Shown here in pieces: positions 1 to 10,158 of a stretch of 64,000 nt of DNA. Within the stretch, counting starts at the first letter, position 1. The number at the start of each line of letters is the position of its first letter. The notes below the pieces were generated by a model. The model had not been told where the DNA came from. It was given only the letters and a program-made list of their open reading frames with translations, and made no database searches. The stretch is from Pigmentiphaga aceris (lineage in GTDB: Bacteria; Pseudomonadota; Gammaproteobacteria; Burkholderiales; Burkholderiaceae_B). The DNA lies in assembly GCF_008119665.1 (NCBI RefSeq), contig NZ_CP043046.1:4650001-4714000 (forward strand), read 5' to 3'. Made by a program: the position numbers and the translations under genes.

Positions 1-1
1 T

Positions 2-1273
2 GCAAATTCAGACGGCGGCGATCTTTATATTGGCATAGAAGACAAAGCCGTTGCTGGCCAGCGAGTTTGTGGGCTTACAGAACCGGAGGAAGCGAACGCG
101 ATTATCGCGACACTCCTGGAAGAAACTCAACCCGCAGTGGAAAATGTTGACATTGAATTCCTTCAAACCGAAAGAGACGGAATAATTCTTCACGTAGCAA
201 TTCCAAAAAGCCCAAAGGTTCACTACACCGCAAGCGGCGATTGCTTTATTAGAATTAACGCCGCTAAACGAAAAATAAAAGGCGAAAGAATTACTCAGCT
301 TGGATATTCCAAGGGTGCAGAGTTATATGAAAAAAAGGCCGTCAAAGACGTAGACCTCGATGACATAACAGACGCTGAAAGTCTCAACGACTATATGGCG
401 AGGGTAGGAAGCAAGCTAAATCCTGAAATTTTTTTGAGAAAACAGAGACTTCTTTCTGCAGAAGGAGCAAAGAAATTTCCCAATGTGGGATGCGTGCTTC
501 TTTTTGGAGAGGAACCACAGGCCACATTAGATACTCGCTGCGCCGTTAAAGTTTACCGTCTGCGCACTACCGAGAAAGAGTATCGAAGAGAGCAACTTGA
601 GGAGATGCCGGTAACAATAAACGGAAACATAGAAAACATCATCAAAGAAACCATTAAAAAAGTTGCGAACTATATTGACGGAGCGGCATTCCAAGAAAAT
701 GGAAGATTAGTTAAGCTTAGCTATCCTGCTGAGGCACTAAAAGAAATTCTTGTTAACTCAGTTTTGCACAGAGATTACAGCTTAAATGATGACATTCATG
801 TTCGGGTCTTCGACAACCGGGTTGAAGTTCAGAGCCCTGGGCGCCTACCCGGGTACATGAGCCTAGAAAATCTTTACGAAGAGCGTTTTTCAAGAAACCC
901 GAATCTCGTTCGAATGATGCACAACCTTCCAAACCCAGTAAATCACGATATTGGCGAAGGTCTCGATACAGCAAAAAACGAACTAAAAAAAGCTGGCCTA
1001 ATCGCGCCAGTTTTTGAGGAAAAAGAAAATGCCTTCATCGTGACTATTAAGCACCAAAAAATTGCGTCCGTTGAGGAAGTCGTACTAGCTTATCTGAATG
1101 AAAACCCTACTGCCGAACTGACAAATAAACTGGTCAGACAACTTAGTGGCGAAGACGACATGCAAAAAGTTAAATCAGCCTTGCAAAAACTGCGCGCCAA
1201 TGGACAAATAAGGCCCGTCGACGACAAAGCCAACGCCTTTAACTTTCGCTACGTAAAAACACAACTGCCTTGA
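2..1273 (+). CDS. AlbA/Schlafen (AAA_4)-type putative DNA-binding / transcriptional regulator, 5' truncated by window edge
   Basis: The reading frame is open from base 2, so the start lies outside the window; 423 residues are visible. The first codons read ANSDGGDLYIGIED, the hallmark of the AlbA_2 (Schlafen AAA_4) nucleic-acid-binding fold. A GHKL-like ATPase segment of the RecG-like regulator family follows (LKEILVNSVLHRDYS and GEGLDTAKNELKKAGL), then a short C-terminal winged-helix-like tail. The family includes many accessory and defence-island proteins whose role is often unknown. The gene is visibly AT-rich compared with the GC-rich genes from sdaA onward, which suggests acquisition. 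An in-frame GTG at 137 is probably internal because the conserved domain starts before it. No function beyond nucleic-acid binding can be assigned. Confidence 0.75.
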   Translation, partial: ANSDGGDLYIGIEDKAVAGQRVCGLTEPEEANAIIATLLEETQPAVENVDIEFLQTERDGIILHVAIPKSPKVHYTASGDCFIRINAAKRKIKGERITQLGYSKGAELYEKKAVKDVDLDDITDAESLNDYMARVGSKLNPEIFLRKQRLLSAEGAKKFPNVGCVLLFGEEPQATLDTRCAVKVYRLRTTEKEYRREQLEEMPVTINGNIENIIKETIKKVANYIDGAAFQENGRLVKLSYPAEALKEILVNSVLHRDYSLNDDIHVRVFDNRVEVQSPGRLPGYMSLENLYEERFSRNPNLVRMMHNLPNPVNHDIGEGLDTAKNELKKAGLIAPVFEEKENAFIVTIKHQKIASVEEVVLAYLNENPTAELTNKLVRQLSGEDDMQKVKSALQKLRANGQIRPVDDKANAFNFRYVKTQLP

Positions 1274-1306
1274 AATTTTCTTGTGCGTGTAAATCGGCGC
1301 GTCAGC

Positions 1307-2755
1307 TTAGCAAGCGATGCGCGCCACCGCCAGCCCACCCAAGGAAGTCTCTTTGTACTTGTCCATCATGTCGGCACCTGTGTCACGCATGGTGCGGATC
1401 ACCTGATCCAGCGAAATGAAATGTGTGCCGTCACCCGCCAGTGCCAACTGCGCAGCGTTGATCGCCTTGATCGATGCGATGGCATTGCGTTCAATGCATG
1501 GCACCTGCACCAAGCCGCCGACCGGATCACAGGTCAAGCCAAGGTTGTGTTCCAGGCCGATTTCGGCGGCGTTTTCGACTTGTTCCGGCGTGGCCCCCAA
1601 CACTTCTGCCAAGCCTGCCGCTGCCATCGCACAGGCAGAACCGACTTCACCCTGGCAACCTACTTCAGCCCCAGAGATGGAAGCGTTCTTCTTGCACAGA
1701 ATGCCGATTGCCGCGGCGGCCAATAGGAAGTCCACGACATCATCGTCACCGGCCGTCGACTCGAAACGCATGTAATACCGCAACACAGCGGGAATGATGC
1801 CCGCCGCGCCATTGGTAGGCGCAGTCACCACCCTGCCCCCCGCCGCATTCTCTTCGTTCACGGCCAGCGCAAACAGGTTCACCCATTGCATCGCCGACAG
1901 GGTGCTGCCGATCAGGTTCTGCTGCACAGTGGCTTGCAGACTGGTATGCAAACGGAAAGCACGACGCTTTACTTCCAACCCGCCCAGCAGGATGCCTTGC
2001 TGCTGCAGACCGCGATCCACACAGGCGTCCATCGTCCGCCAGATCTTCAGCAGCCCGGCGCGGGTGTCCGCCTCGGGACGCCACGCCTTTTCGTTTTCCA
2101 TCATCAATTGTGAAATCCGCAGGCCATGACGCTTGCACAAGGCCATCAGCTCATCGGCGGTGGAGAACTCGAAAGGCAGCATTGTGCTGTCCTGATCGAC
2201 AGCCCCGCTGGCAGCTTGCTCGGCTGTCACCACAAACCCGCCGCCAACCGAATAATAGGTGGCGGACAACAGCGCGCCTTCCTCGCCATAGGCATTGAAG
2301 GTCATGCCGTTGGGGTGATAGGCCAGACTCTTCAGCACCATGCGCACGTCGCGGTCGGCAACGAAGGGCAACGGGTAATTGCCGTCGATCAGCAAAGTGC
2401 GGTCTTGTTCAAGCTCGCGCAGATAGCCATCGACCAGGCTCGGGTCGATCGTGTCCGGACGATGGCCCATCAAGCCCAGAATGGCTGCACGGTCGGTCGC
2501 ATGTCCGATGCCGGTGGCGGCAAGCGAGCCGTACAACACGACTTCGATGCGGGTCAGCGCAGGGGTGGATAATGTGGGCTGGGCAGCGTCAATGGCGTCA
2601 GCGTCGTCGTGTACAGCCAATGCGGGTTGCCGGTGCAACAGGCCACGCGCTGCCAGCAGTTCGACAAAAGAATTGGCCGCGCGCATCGGCCCGACAGTGT
2701 GAGAACTCGACGGTCCGATACCGATTTTGAACAAGTCGAAAACGCTGATAGCCAT
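1307..2755 (-). CDS. sdaA: L-serine dehydratase (L-serine ammonia-lyase), iron-sulfur type, single chain
   Basis: This cytosolic enzyme converts L-serine to pyruvate and ammonia. The 482-residue chain opens with MAISVFDLFKIGIGPSSSHT, the family start with the SSSHT substrate loop. The C-terminal half carries the alpha-domain cysteines that hold the oxygen-labile [4Fe-4S] cluster (GILCKKN, VGCQGEVGSACAMAA, LTCDPVGG, VPCIERNA). It is a fused alpha/beta form, slightly longer than the E. coli SdaA chain. It is divergent from the LysR regulator at 2853, with a 97-base gap, which makes that regulator a candidate controller. It converges on the preceding gene with 33 bases between stops. Confidence 0.95.
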   Translation of the reverse strand: MAISVFDLFKIGIGPSSSHTVGPMRAANSFVELLAARGLLHRQPALAVHDDADAIDAAQPTLSTPALTRIEVVLYGSLAATGIGHATDRAAILGLMGHRPDTIDPSLVDGYLRELEQDRTLLIDGNYPLPFVADRDVRMVLKSLAYHPNGMTFNAYGEEGALLSATYYSVGGGFVVTAEQAASGAVDQDSTMLPFEFSTADELMALCKRHGLRISQLMMENEKAWRPEADTRAGLLKIWRTMDACVDRGLQQQGILLGGLEVKRRAFRLHTSLQATVQQNLIGSTLSAMQWVNLFALAVNEENAAGGRVVTAPTNGAAGIIPAVLRYYMRFESTAGDDDVVDFLLAAAAIGILCKKNASISGAEVGCQGEVGSACAMAAAGLAEVLGATPEQVENAAEIGLEHNLGLTCDPVGGLVQVPCIERNAIASIKAINAAQLALAGDGTHFISLDQVIRTMRDTGADMMDKYKETSLGGLAVARIAC

Positions 2756-2852
2756 GCCTGCAACACCCGGATCTTTGATGCTGTCATTGTTGACAATGAC
2801 CGACGCCGGTACAAACGAAAGTTCCTAACGCGCACATTAGCCGTGCTGATCA

Positions 2853-3776
2853 ATGAGCCGCATTCGCCCCACCCAGCTTCACGCCGCCGTCCAGGTCTTC
2901 GCCTGTGCCGCGCGCCACATGTCCTTCACGCGTTGCGCCGAAGAACTGCACGTCACGCCTGGCGCAATCAGCCAGCAGATGCGACAGCTAGAAGAGCGGC
3001 TGGGATTCCGCCTGTTCCAACGCGACGGACGCGGCCTGGCGTTGACGGCAGAAGGACAACGACTGGCGCAAGTTGCCAACGAGGTGCATGGGCGTCTGGA
3101 TGATGCGCTGCGGGAACTGCGCAGCGATGGTGTGGCTGGCGCATTCCGCCTGCGCTCGGTGCCATCATTTTTAAGCCGCTGGCTGATGCCGCGCCTGCCG
3201 GATCTGCAAGCACGCTTTCCCAACTTGCGACTACGCATTGAATCTGAAGACAGCAGCACGTCGCTGGGCACGGCCGAATTCGATCTGGCGATTGATCTGA
3301 ACGACGGCAGTTACCCGGGACTGCTTGCCACGCCCTTGATGGACGAATCGATCTTCCCGGTGTGTGCGCCGTCCTTGTTGCCCGGTGGAGCACCGCTGAC
3401 CGACCTGGCCTTGCAGTTGCCGCAGCTTCCGCTTCTGCACGACATGACAGCGTGGCGAGGCAGCTCTGATTACGCGGAATGGGAGTACTACCTTGCTGCA
3501 ATCGGAGCACCCTCGCTGAACGTGCGACGCGGTCACGTGTTCAATCGCAATCACCTGGTGATCCGCGCCGCGATTTCAGGCATGGGCATCGCGATTGCAC
3601 GGCGCACGCTGATTACCGATGAGTTGAAGCGCGGGATTCTGGTGGTGCCGTTCGGCACGGCGGTGCCGGTGAAGAAGCGGTATGTGCTGCTGTATCGCGA
3701 GGGTGCCCTGCAGCAGCCGGCCGCTAGGGCCGTGCACGACTGGATTGTGGCTCAGGCTGCCGAAACCGAGCAATGA
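2853..3776 (+). CDS. LysR-family transcriptional regulator (GcvA/DsdC-like)
   Basis: The 307-residue protein has an N-terminal winged helix-turn-helix (about residues 8-65, with SFTRCAEELHVTPGAISQQM as recognition region) and a C-terminal LysR substrate-binding domain (about 95-295). The RLFQRDGRGLALTAEG wing and the late segment RAAISGMGIAIARRTLI are typical of the GcvA-like branch, whose members often control amino-acid genes. Its position divergent from sdaA suggests that it senses serine or a related amino acid and controls sdaA and itself. That target is inferred from position only. Confidence 0.85.
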   Translation: MSRIRPTQLHAAVQVFACAARHMSFTRCAEELHVTPGAISQQMRQLEERLGFRLFQRDGRGLALTAEGQRLAQVANEVHGRLDDALRELRSDGVAGAFRLRSVPSFLSRWLMPRLPDLQARFPNLRLRIESEDSSTSLGTAEFDLAIDLNDGSYPGLLATPLMDESIFPVCAPSLLPGGAPLTDLALQLPQLPLLHDMTAWRGSSDYAEWEYYLAAIGAPSLNVRRGHVFNRNHLVIRAAISGMGIAIARRTLITDELKRGILVVPFGTAVPVKKRYVLLYREGALQQPAARAVHDWIVAQAAETEQ

Positions 3777-3822
3777 ACACGCTGTCAGTGCTCGATCCCG
3801 TCTGCAAAAGTCTATTTTTCCC

Positions 3823-4710
3823 CTACGCAACATATCCATGCTTTTGAGCATGGACAAGAAGATGTTTCTTCAGGTTCTCTTGCAAGGCGCTACGCTCTGC
3901 GTCCTTCAAATGATCCCAAGCCAATCTGAGCCCAGGTTCAACACCAAAAACTTTGGCTGCCTCAGCCCTCAATAGCTTGGACTCCAACATAAGCCCCTCA
4001 GCCGAAAAGGCGATATATCCTTGATCGAACAACACATCGAGTGGAGCAGCAAGCAATAGGCCATTATTGACATCCATCTTGGCTGCATCATCACTTTCCG
4101 CCCAAGGGACGATGTGAGAAGCGCGTAAATGGCCACCACACTCCAAGCCATGAACCGAGCATTTCCGCTGCCAACGAATCCAAAGATTGTCGCGGAAAAC
4201 AGTGTGATGCTGGCCCCGCGTCCAAACGAAGCGTCTGACCTCGGATATGGCGTCTTTGGATAACGTTTTCATCGCTTCAGCAAGTTCAGCAGAAGTTGAG
4301 TCGTCCGCAGGCCTCGCAAGCTCTGCGCGAAGCACCCGAACTCGTGATGCGGCAGCTTTTTTGCCGTAGAACCTTTCGTACGTCACCTCGCTGAAGTCGA
4401 CGAAACCCAGATGTGCGAAAGAATCTTTAACCCGGAAAATCCATTTTTCACCATCAGGACGTCGGCCACGAGTACCTGGAAGGATTTCGCCAGCCCATAG
4501 GTCAAATATTGCCGAACCTTCGCGCTCGATGGCGAGCACTATCACATGGGTTTCGACCTGGTCCCAATAGCCGGTTTTTCCACTTGATAGCCAAACCAGA
4601 TTTCTTTCATGATTGCCGCTATTCGCCTTGCAAATCTGCACCGTTACTTCATCGTGGCGATAACACGGTTCGAACGCAAAAATCTCTTGAATACTCGATA
4701 GGCTACGCAA
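3823..4710 (-). CDS. HNH endonuclease-domain protein (HNH_2 type)
   Basis: The 295-residue protein has an unrecognised N-terminal half (about 1-140) and a C-terminal HNH_2 module (about 170-235). The module shows the core RASHIVPWAES, followed by NNGLLLAAPLDVLFDQGYI; His in SHIVPW and the Asn and Asp downstream are expected metal/catalytic positions. Start choice: an ATG at 4723 runs into a stop after three codons, while the TTG at 4710 has a GGAG Shine-Dalgarno seven bases upstream, so TTG is preferred. It lies 35 bases downstream of the sirtuin gene on the same strand, so the two probably form one transcript. HNH_2 proteins occur in restriction and conflict systems; a defence role is inferred, not shown. 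Confidence 0.75.
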   Translation of the reverse strand: MRSLSSIQEIFAFEPCYRHDEVTVQICKANSGNHERNLVWLSSGKTGYWDQVETHVIVLAIEREGSAIFDLWAGEILPGTRGRRPDGEKWIFRVKDSFAHLGFVDFSEVTYERFYGKKAAASRVRVLRAELARPADDSTSAELAEAMKTLSKDAISEVRRFVWTRGQHHTVFRDNLWIRWQRKCSVHGLECGGHLRASHIVPWAESDDAAKMDVNNGLLLAAPLDVLFDQGYIAFSAEGLMLESKLLRAEAAKVFGVEPGLRLAWDHLKDAERSALQENLKKHLLVHAQKHGYVA

Positions 4711-4745
4711 GTTAGTTCTCCATATTTAAAAACAAAAATTAGAAG

Positions 4746-5579
4746 TCAGCTGAGTTTTCCCAAACGAACATCGATCATTTGCAGTGCGGCCAGCGCCGTC
4801 GATCGCACGCTAACGCCCACCGTCGAATCTATCCGAAAATCCTCAGGATTTATCCGCACAACCCGCGGCCCATGCCGCTCGCTAAACTGACGAATCGTAG
4901 GTATCGCCAAGCCAGCGCCCAGTTCGATCACGACCAACCGATCTACCTTCCCCAGCCAAGCATCCAGCAAAGCGCGTTTTTGCAGCATGCGGTCGGGTAC
5001 CCAGTCCCAATCATTGAACATCAGGATATTGGGGCGCGCTATGGCACCACATCTCGGACAAGTCGGCAGAGGTGACATCAGATGACATCGCACCTCATCA
5101 ATTACAGGCTGCCATCCATCAGCAGGCCACAGTTCTGGCTCACATCTATTCAGGCATTGAAATGTGTGAATCGATCCGTGGCATTCGGTAATGCGCTCAG
5201 GTGCAAAACCCACCTTGGCGAAATGGCCGTCGACGTTGCTGGTGAATACGAAGGCACCGTGTGGTAAGGCATCGCCCCATGCTTTCAACAGGCCAAAGCC
5301 GGCATGGGGTTCGATTTGACGGTACATGTTCAGACGATGGCCATAGAAACCCCAGGCAAGCCTTGGCACTTCATGGAAGGCTCCAGGTGACGCGATCTCA
5401 TGGAACAGCCTGCCTTGCAGGCCAAGCGCGGGATAGACCCGCCAAAAGCCGTGGTTGCCACGGAAGTCCGGCAGCCCCGAATCGATGCCCATGCCAGCCC
5501 CTGCGGTAATCAACAAGGCATCCGCATCGCGCAGCCATTGCGCGGCTTGTTCAACGGCGTCGTCCAGCTGAATACTCAT
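4746..5579 (-). CDS. SIR2-family NAD-dependent protein deacylase (sirtuin), catalytically intact
   Basis: The 277-residue sirtuin keeps the NAD-binding loop GAGMGIDSGLPDFRG (27-41), the TSNVDGHF motif (113-120), the catalytic His134 (ECHGSIH), and a zinc site with Cys142, Cys146, Cys174 and Cys177. The first pair is C-x3-C rather than the usual C-x2-C. The ATG at 5579 is preferred over longer in-frame alternatives because AGAGG lies about nine bases upstream and the resulting length matches its paralog exactly. Expected activity is NAD-dependent lysine deacylation, or NAD hydrolysis if it belongs to a defence lineage. The HNH gene follows on the same strand; the WYL-type regulator is divergent across about 90 bases. 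Confidence 0.85.
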   Translation of the reverse strand: MSIQLDDAVEQAAQWLRDADALLITAGAGMGIDSGLPDFRGNHGFWRVYPALGLQGRLFHEIASPGAFHEVPRLAWGFYGHRLNMYRQIEPHAGFGLLKAWGDALPHGAFVFTSNVDGHFAKVGFAPERITECHGSIHTFQCLNRCEPELWPADGWQPVIDEVRCHLMSPLPTCPRCGAIARPNILMFNDWDWVPDRMLQKRALLDAWLGKVDRLVVIELGAGLAIPTIRQFSERHGPRVVRINPEDFRIDSTVGVSVRSTALAALQMIDVRLGKLS

Positions 5580-5669
5580 GCGTTTCTGCCTCTTCTCGTC
5601 ACGGCTCGAGTTGTGATGATCAGCCACACATGAGACATTTCCTGTCCCAAACTTAAACATTGGCTTCTT

Positions 5670-6716
5670 ATGTCCGCCCGCGACGAGCATATTCTTTCAG
5701 TGCTCCCAACCCATAACGATGCAGCCAAATGGATGACGACGCCAAAGGTTGCTGAGCGTCTTCGCAACGCGGGCATCCCGATCACTCATGTCAAAACCGT
5801 ACAGCGTTGGTTGGAGAAGCTAGAAACGCAAGGCGTGGTCAGTCGACAGCCGGCTGGCAACGCGCTGGCATGGCAACGGAAAGAGGGTGCCGGTGGCATT
5901 GCCGCACGCGCAGGCGGCTTGATGACCTTCAACGAAGCCCTGGCCTTGCAAGTATTGAAACGCTTCTCGGACCGACACGTTCCGGCAATGGTCAGCACGT
6001 CGCTCGATAGCATGTTCAAGGTGGCAGAACTGCGATTACGCGCGGGGACGCAAGACGGTGCCCAGCATGCGGCTTGGCATCACAAGGTTGCCGTGGTCGA
6101 CAGCGGTTTCCAACCCAAAGCCCCGCTACTTGCCGATGCAATATTTCATGAAGTCTCAAACGCTTTGTTCACTGAACGCATGATGGAGCTGGTTTATGCG
6201 CGTCGCGACACTGTGCCAGGCACGTCATCTCGCAAACAACGCGTAATGCCACTAGGACTTGTCGAAACAGCGGCTGGCCTTGTCTAGTTGGTGGCGCGCA
6301 ATGTGATCAAGGGTAAGGTCAAGCCCAATCCGACCATGTACCGACTAGATCGCGTGAGCGCGGCCGAAACACTGAACCAGCACTTCGAATACCCTGCCGA
6401 CTTCTCGTTGGCAACCTATGTGGATACGGAACGCAAGTTCGATTTTTATCCAGAAGGTCAGATCAAACTGGTGCTGCGCTTCAAAGCACACGCTGCCCAG
6501 AGCGTGCTTGATGGAAAGATCGCTCCAGACCAGACGATCAAGAGAAACAACAACGGCACGACTACCGTGCGCGCCACAGTCACCTTGAGTGACAAGCTCC
6601 GCTGGTGGATAAGAGCCTTTGGACCAGGCGTTGAGGTGCTGTCGCCACGAAAGCTGCGTCAGTTGTTCGCCGACGAAACGCGCGACATATCAGCTTACTA
6701 CGAACGCAAACGCTAA
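5670..6716 (+). pseudogene. WYL-domain transcriptional regulator interrupted by an in-frame TAG codon
   Basis: One frame runs from ATG 5670 to TAA 6716 (348 residues if continuous) but is broken by TAG at 6285-6287. The first part (205 residues) has an N-terminal winged helix and the start of a WYL domain (MMELVYARRD, RVMPLGLVETA). The frame resumes directly after the stop with LVARNVIKG and MYRLDRV, the rest of the WYL domain, and a WCX-like C-terminal part. The stop falls where the Tyr of the name-giving Trp-Tyr-Leu triad normally sits, so one base change from a Tyr codon (or from Trp TGG) would explain it. There is no frameshift. It may be a recent inactivation, a sequencing error, or suppressor-dependent expression. 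It is divergent from the intact sirtuin and convergent with the second one. Confidence 0.8.
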
Positions 6717-6739
6717 GAACGCTGGCGATTCTGAGGGCA

Positions 6740-7573
6740 TTATGTCGCGACTTTCAACGCCGGTGCACGACATTCATCCAACTGCCGCAACCCATCGAGC
6801 GCCGTCGTCGCAAAGCCCAAGCCCACATCAGGCGAAATATCGAAATCAGTCGGGTGGATACGAATAACGCGCGGGCCGTGCTGCTCGCTGAAACGGCGAA
6901 TCGCCAAGGTGCCGGCACCAACCTCCACCACCACTAGGCGTTTCATCGGGAACAGCCAGCTCGACAGCAGTGCATGCTGACGCATGGTGCGATTCGGCAC
7001 CCAATCCCAATCCTTGGCGAGCGAGACATTCGGCCGGGCAACCGAGCCGCATTGCGGACAGGTTGGCACTACACCAGCCAGCCAACCGTTGGCCGGATTG
7101 ATGCTTGGCGTGAGTTCGTCGGCTGACCACAGTTGCGGCGTGCAGGCTTTGACGCACTGCAACCAATGGATCGAACCCGCAGCTTCCACAATTCGGTCGA
7201 CGGCAAAACCCGCCTTTTGAAAGTGGCCGTCGACATTGCTGGTGTAGACGAAGGAGCCTTGCGGTGCAGCATTAGTCCATCGTCGCAAAATGGCGTAACC
7301 CGGATGCGGATCGGTGTCGCGATATTGCTTCAGGCGTTTTCCGTAAGTGCCCCAGGCAGCCCGGGGAGAATCACGAAAGACATCTGGAGATCCAATATCG
7401 TCCTCGCCTGGGCGCACTCGGCCAATGACCGACAGTGCGCGTGCGAGACTCTTGCTGTCTCTGGTTTCTGACAAGCCGGCAGCCATGCCCGACCCAGCCA
7501 CGATCAGCAAGCCGTCGGCGTCTTCCAGCCAGGCCACGGCCTGTGCAAGTTCCTGTCCGATTGGCGTACTCAT
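6740..7573 (-). CDS. SIR2-like protein lacking catalytic residues (probable pseudoenzyme)
   Basis: The 277 residues equal the length of the sirtuin at 4746-5579, and the two align throughout. Conserved are TSNVDGHF (111-118), the zinc cysteines (QCVKAC near 140-144 and CPQC), RPN and KDWDWVP, and the C-terminal GPRVIRIHPTDFD. Lost are the NAD-binding loop (GSGMAAGLSETRDSK in place of GAGMGIDSGLPDFRG) and the catalytic His: the paralog's ECHGSIH reads EAAGSIH here, with Ala132 at the His position. A GGGAG Shine-Dalgarno seven bases upstream of ATG 7573 supports the start. It converges on the WYL-type gene with 23 bases between stops. A regulatory or binding role is likelier than deacylation; this is inferred from the missing residues. 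Confidence 0.8.
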   Translation of the reverse strand: MSTPIGQELAQAVAWLEDADGLLIVAGSGMAAGLSETRDSKSLARALSVIGRVRPGEDDIGSPDVFRDSPRAAWGTYGKRLKQYRDTDPHPGYAILRRWTNAAPQGSFVYTSNVDGHFQKAGFAVDRIVEAAGSIHWLQCVKACTPQLWSADELTPSINPANGWLAGVVPTCPQCGSVARPNVSLAKDWDWVPNRTMRQHALLSSWLFPMKRLVVVEVGAGTLAIRRFSEQHGPRVIRIHPTDFDISPDVGLGFATTALDGLRQLDECRAPALKVAT

Positions 7574-7818
7574 CTTGCTTGCTCCCTATGAATGCTGGAG
7601 CTTGAGCAAGGATGGTGCCTGACAAGAGAACGCAAATATCGCGCCCACCCACCTGCATGGATCACGACGTCAACGTGATATCAACGTGCCGTCGTCAGAC
7701 ACGAATTCACGGCAATCGCTGAAGTCATGGGGATGGATTCGAGGTCAACGTCAGTGTGAAAAAGATGCCGGATTTCAACCCGTCATCTATCTCACCATGA
7801 ATATTGTTGCCACGAGAA
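7574..7818. other. Gene-free stretch upstream of the second sirtuin, with short TCAACGT repeats
   Basis: No convincing gene is present. Two copies of TCAACGTG occur about ten bases apart near 7671-7688, with a third partial copy (TCAACGT) at 7745-7751. They could be operator half-sites for the second sirtuin gene, or chance. Confidence 0.35.
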
Positions 7819-7848
7819 CGGCCGGGCCGCCATAGCGGCACCCGGCCG
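7819..7848 (-). terminator. Hairpin downstream of purB
   Basis: CGGCCGGG (7819-7826) pairs with CCCGGCCG (7841-7848) around an inner CCGC/GCGG stem with a CATA loop, seven bases past the purB stop. The T-tract on the minus strand is weak (TTCTCGT), so termination may be inefficient. Confidence 0.55.
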
Positions 7849-7854
7849 AGAAGA

Positions 7855-9321
<1,467 letters not shown>

Positions 9322-9425
9322 CTATTATCGACGCCTTGTGCCGGCCTCTCCACCGGTCTGTCCCACGCACGCGCCGACCTACGGTCCGCCTGTTTTCTCC
9401 GGCTGCCAGCCAGGTTTACGTCTTC

Positions 9426-10040
9426 ATGAAGCTGATCGGATCGCTCACCAGTCCTTTCGTCCGCAAGGTACGAATCGTTCTCGCTGAAAAGCGTCTGGAC
9501 TATCGATTCGAGCTGGAAGACGTGTGGGCAGACGATTCGCAGATTCAGCAGTTCAATCCGCTTGGCAAGGTGCCGGTGCTGATCACCGACGACGGCAGCG
9601 CCATCTTCGATTCGCGTGTGATCGTTGAATACGTCGACACACTGTCACCAGTCAGCCGGCTGATTCCCAGTGCCAGTCGCGAACGCGTGGACATCAAGTG
9701 CTGGGAAGCGCTGGCCGATGGCCTGCTGGACGCTGCCGTGCTGATCAACATCGAGAAAACGCAGCGCGACGAAGGTGCACGCAGTGCCAAGCTGGTGGCA
9801 CGCCAGCAGCGCAAGATCGATCATGCGCTGGTGATGCTGTCGAACCAGCTGGGCGACAAGGCGTTTTGTACCGGGCGCAATTACACGCTGGCCGATATCG
9901 CCACGGGTTGCGCGCTGGGGTACCTGGACTTCCGCCGTCCACAGCTGGACTGGCGCGCCAGGCATGCGAATCTGGCGGTGCTGTTTGAGAAGCTCAGCCA
10001 GCGCGCTTCGTTCATCGACACCGTGCCCTTGGTGCCCTGA
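9426..10040 (+). CDS. Glutathione S-transferase family protein
   Basis: The 204-residue protein has an N-terminal thioredoxin-like domain (MKLIGSLTSPFVRKVRIVL, about 1-78; Ser in SLTSPF is the likely glutathione-activating residue) with the cis-Pro segment GKVPVLI, and an all-helical C-terminal domain (about 85-200, YTLADIATGCALGYLDFR). It resembles the YibF/SspA-like bacterial branch; substrates are unknown. ATG 9426 is chosen because the fold begins there; an earlier in-frame ATG at 9336 adds sequence with no family match. Confidence 0.85.
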   Translation: MKLIGSLTSPFVRKVRIVLAEKRLDYRFELEDVWADDSQIQQFNPLGKVPVLITDDGSAIFDSRVIVEYVDTLSPVSRLIPSASRERVDIKCWEALADGLLDAAVLINIEKTQRDEGARSAKLVARQQRKIDHALVMLSNQLGDKAFCTGRNYTLADIATGCALGYLDFRRPQLDWRARHANLAVLFEKLSQRASFIDTVPLVP

Positions 10041-10158
10041 CAGGCGTTACGTCTTCGCGAGCGTTACGCAGACGCGTCCTGTTCGCTTACAGACGGTCGG
10101 CACCGCAGTTGGCTGGTTGCCAACACTCGACGCCGACATGACAACAACATCGCTTACC

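Noticed and set aside
137..1273. GTG 137 as start of a complete 378-residue protein
   Set aside because: The same frame is open to the window edge and encodes conserved AlbA_2 residues before position 137, so the gene is truncated by the window.
4715..4723. ATG 4723 as start of the HNH gene
   Set aside because: It is out of frame and meets a stop after three codons; TTG 4710 has a well-placed Shine-Dalgarno.
4746..7573. Second sirtuin as a recent tandem duplicate
   Set aside because: The two proteins differ at many positions, including whole motifs, and are separated by a regulator gene, so the duplication is old.
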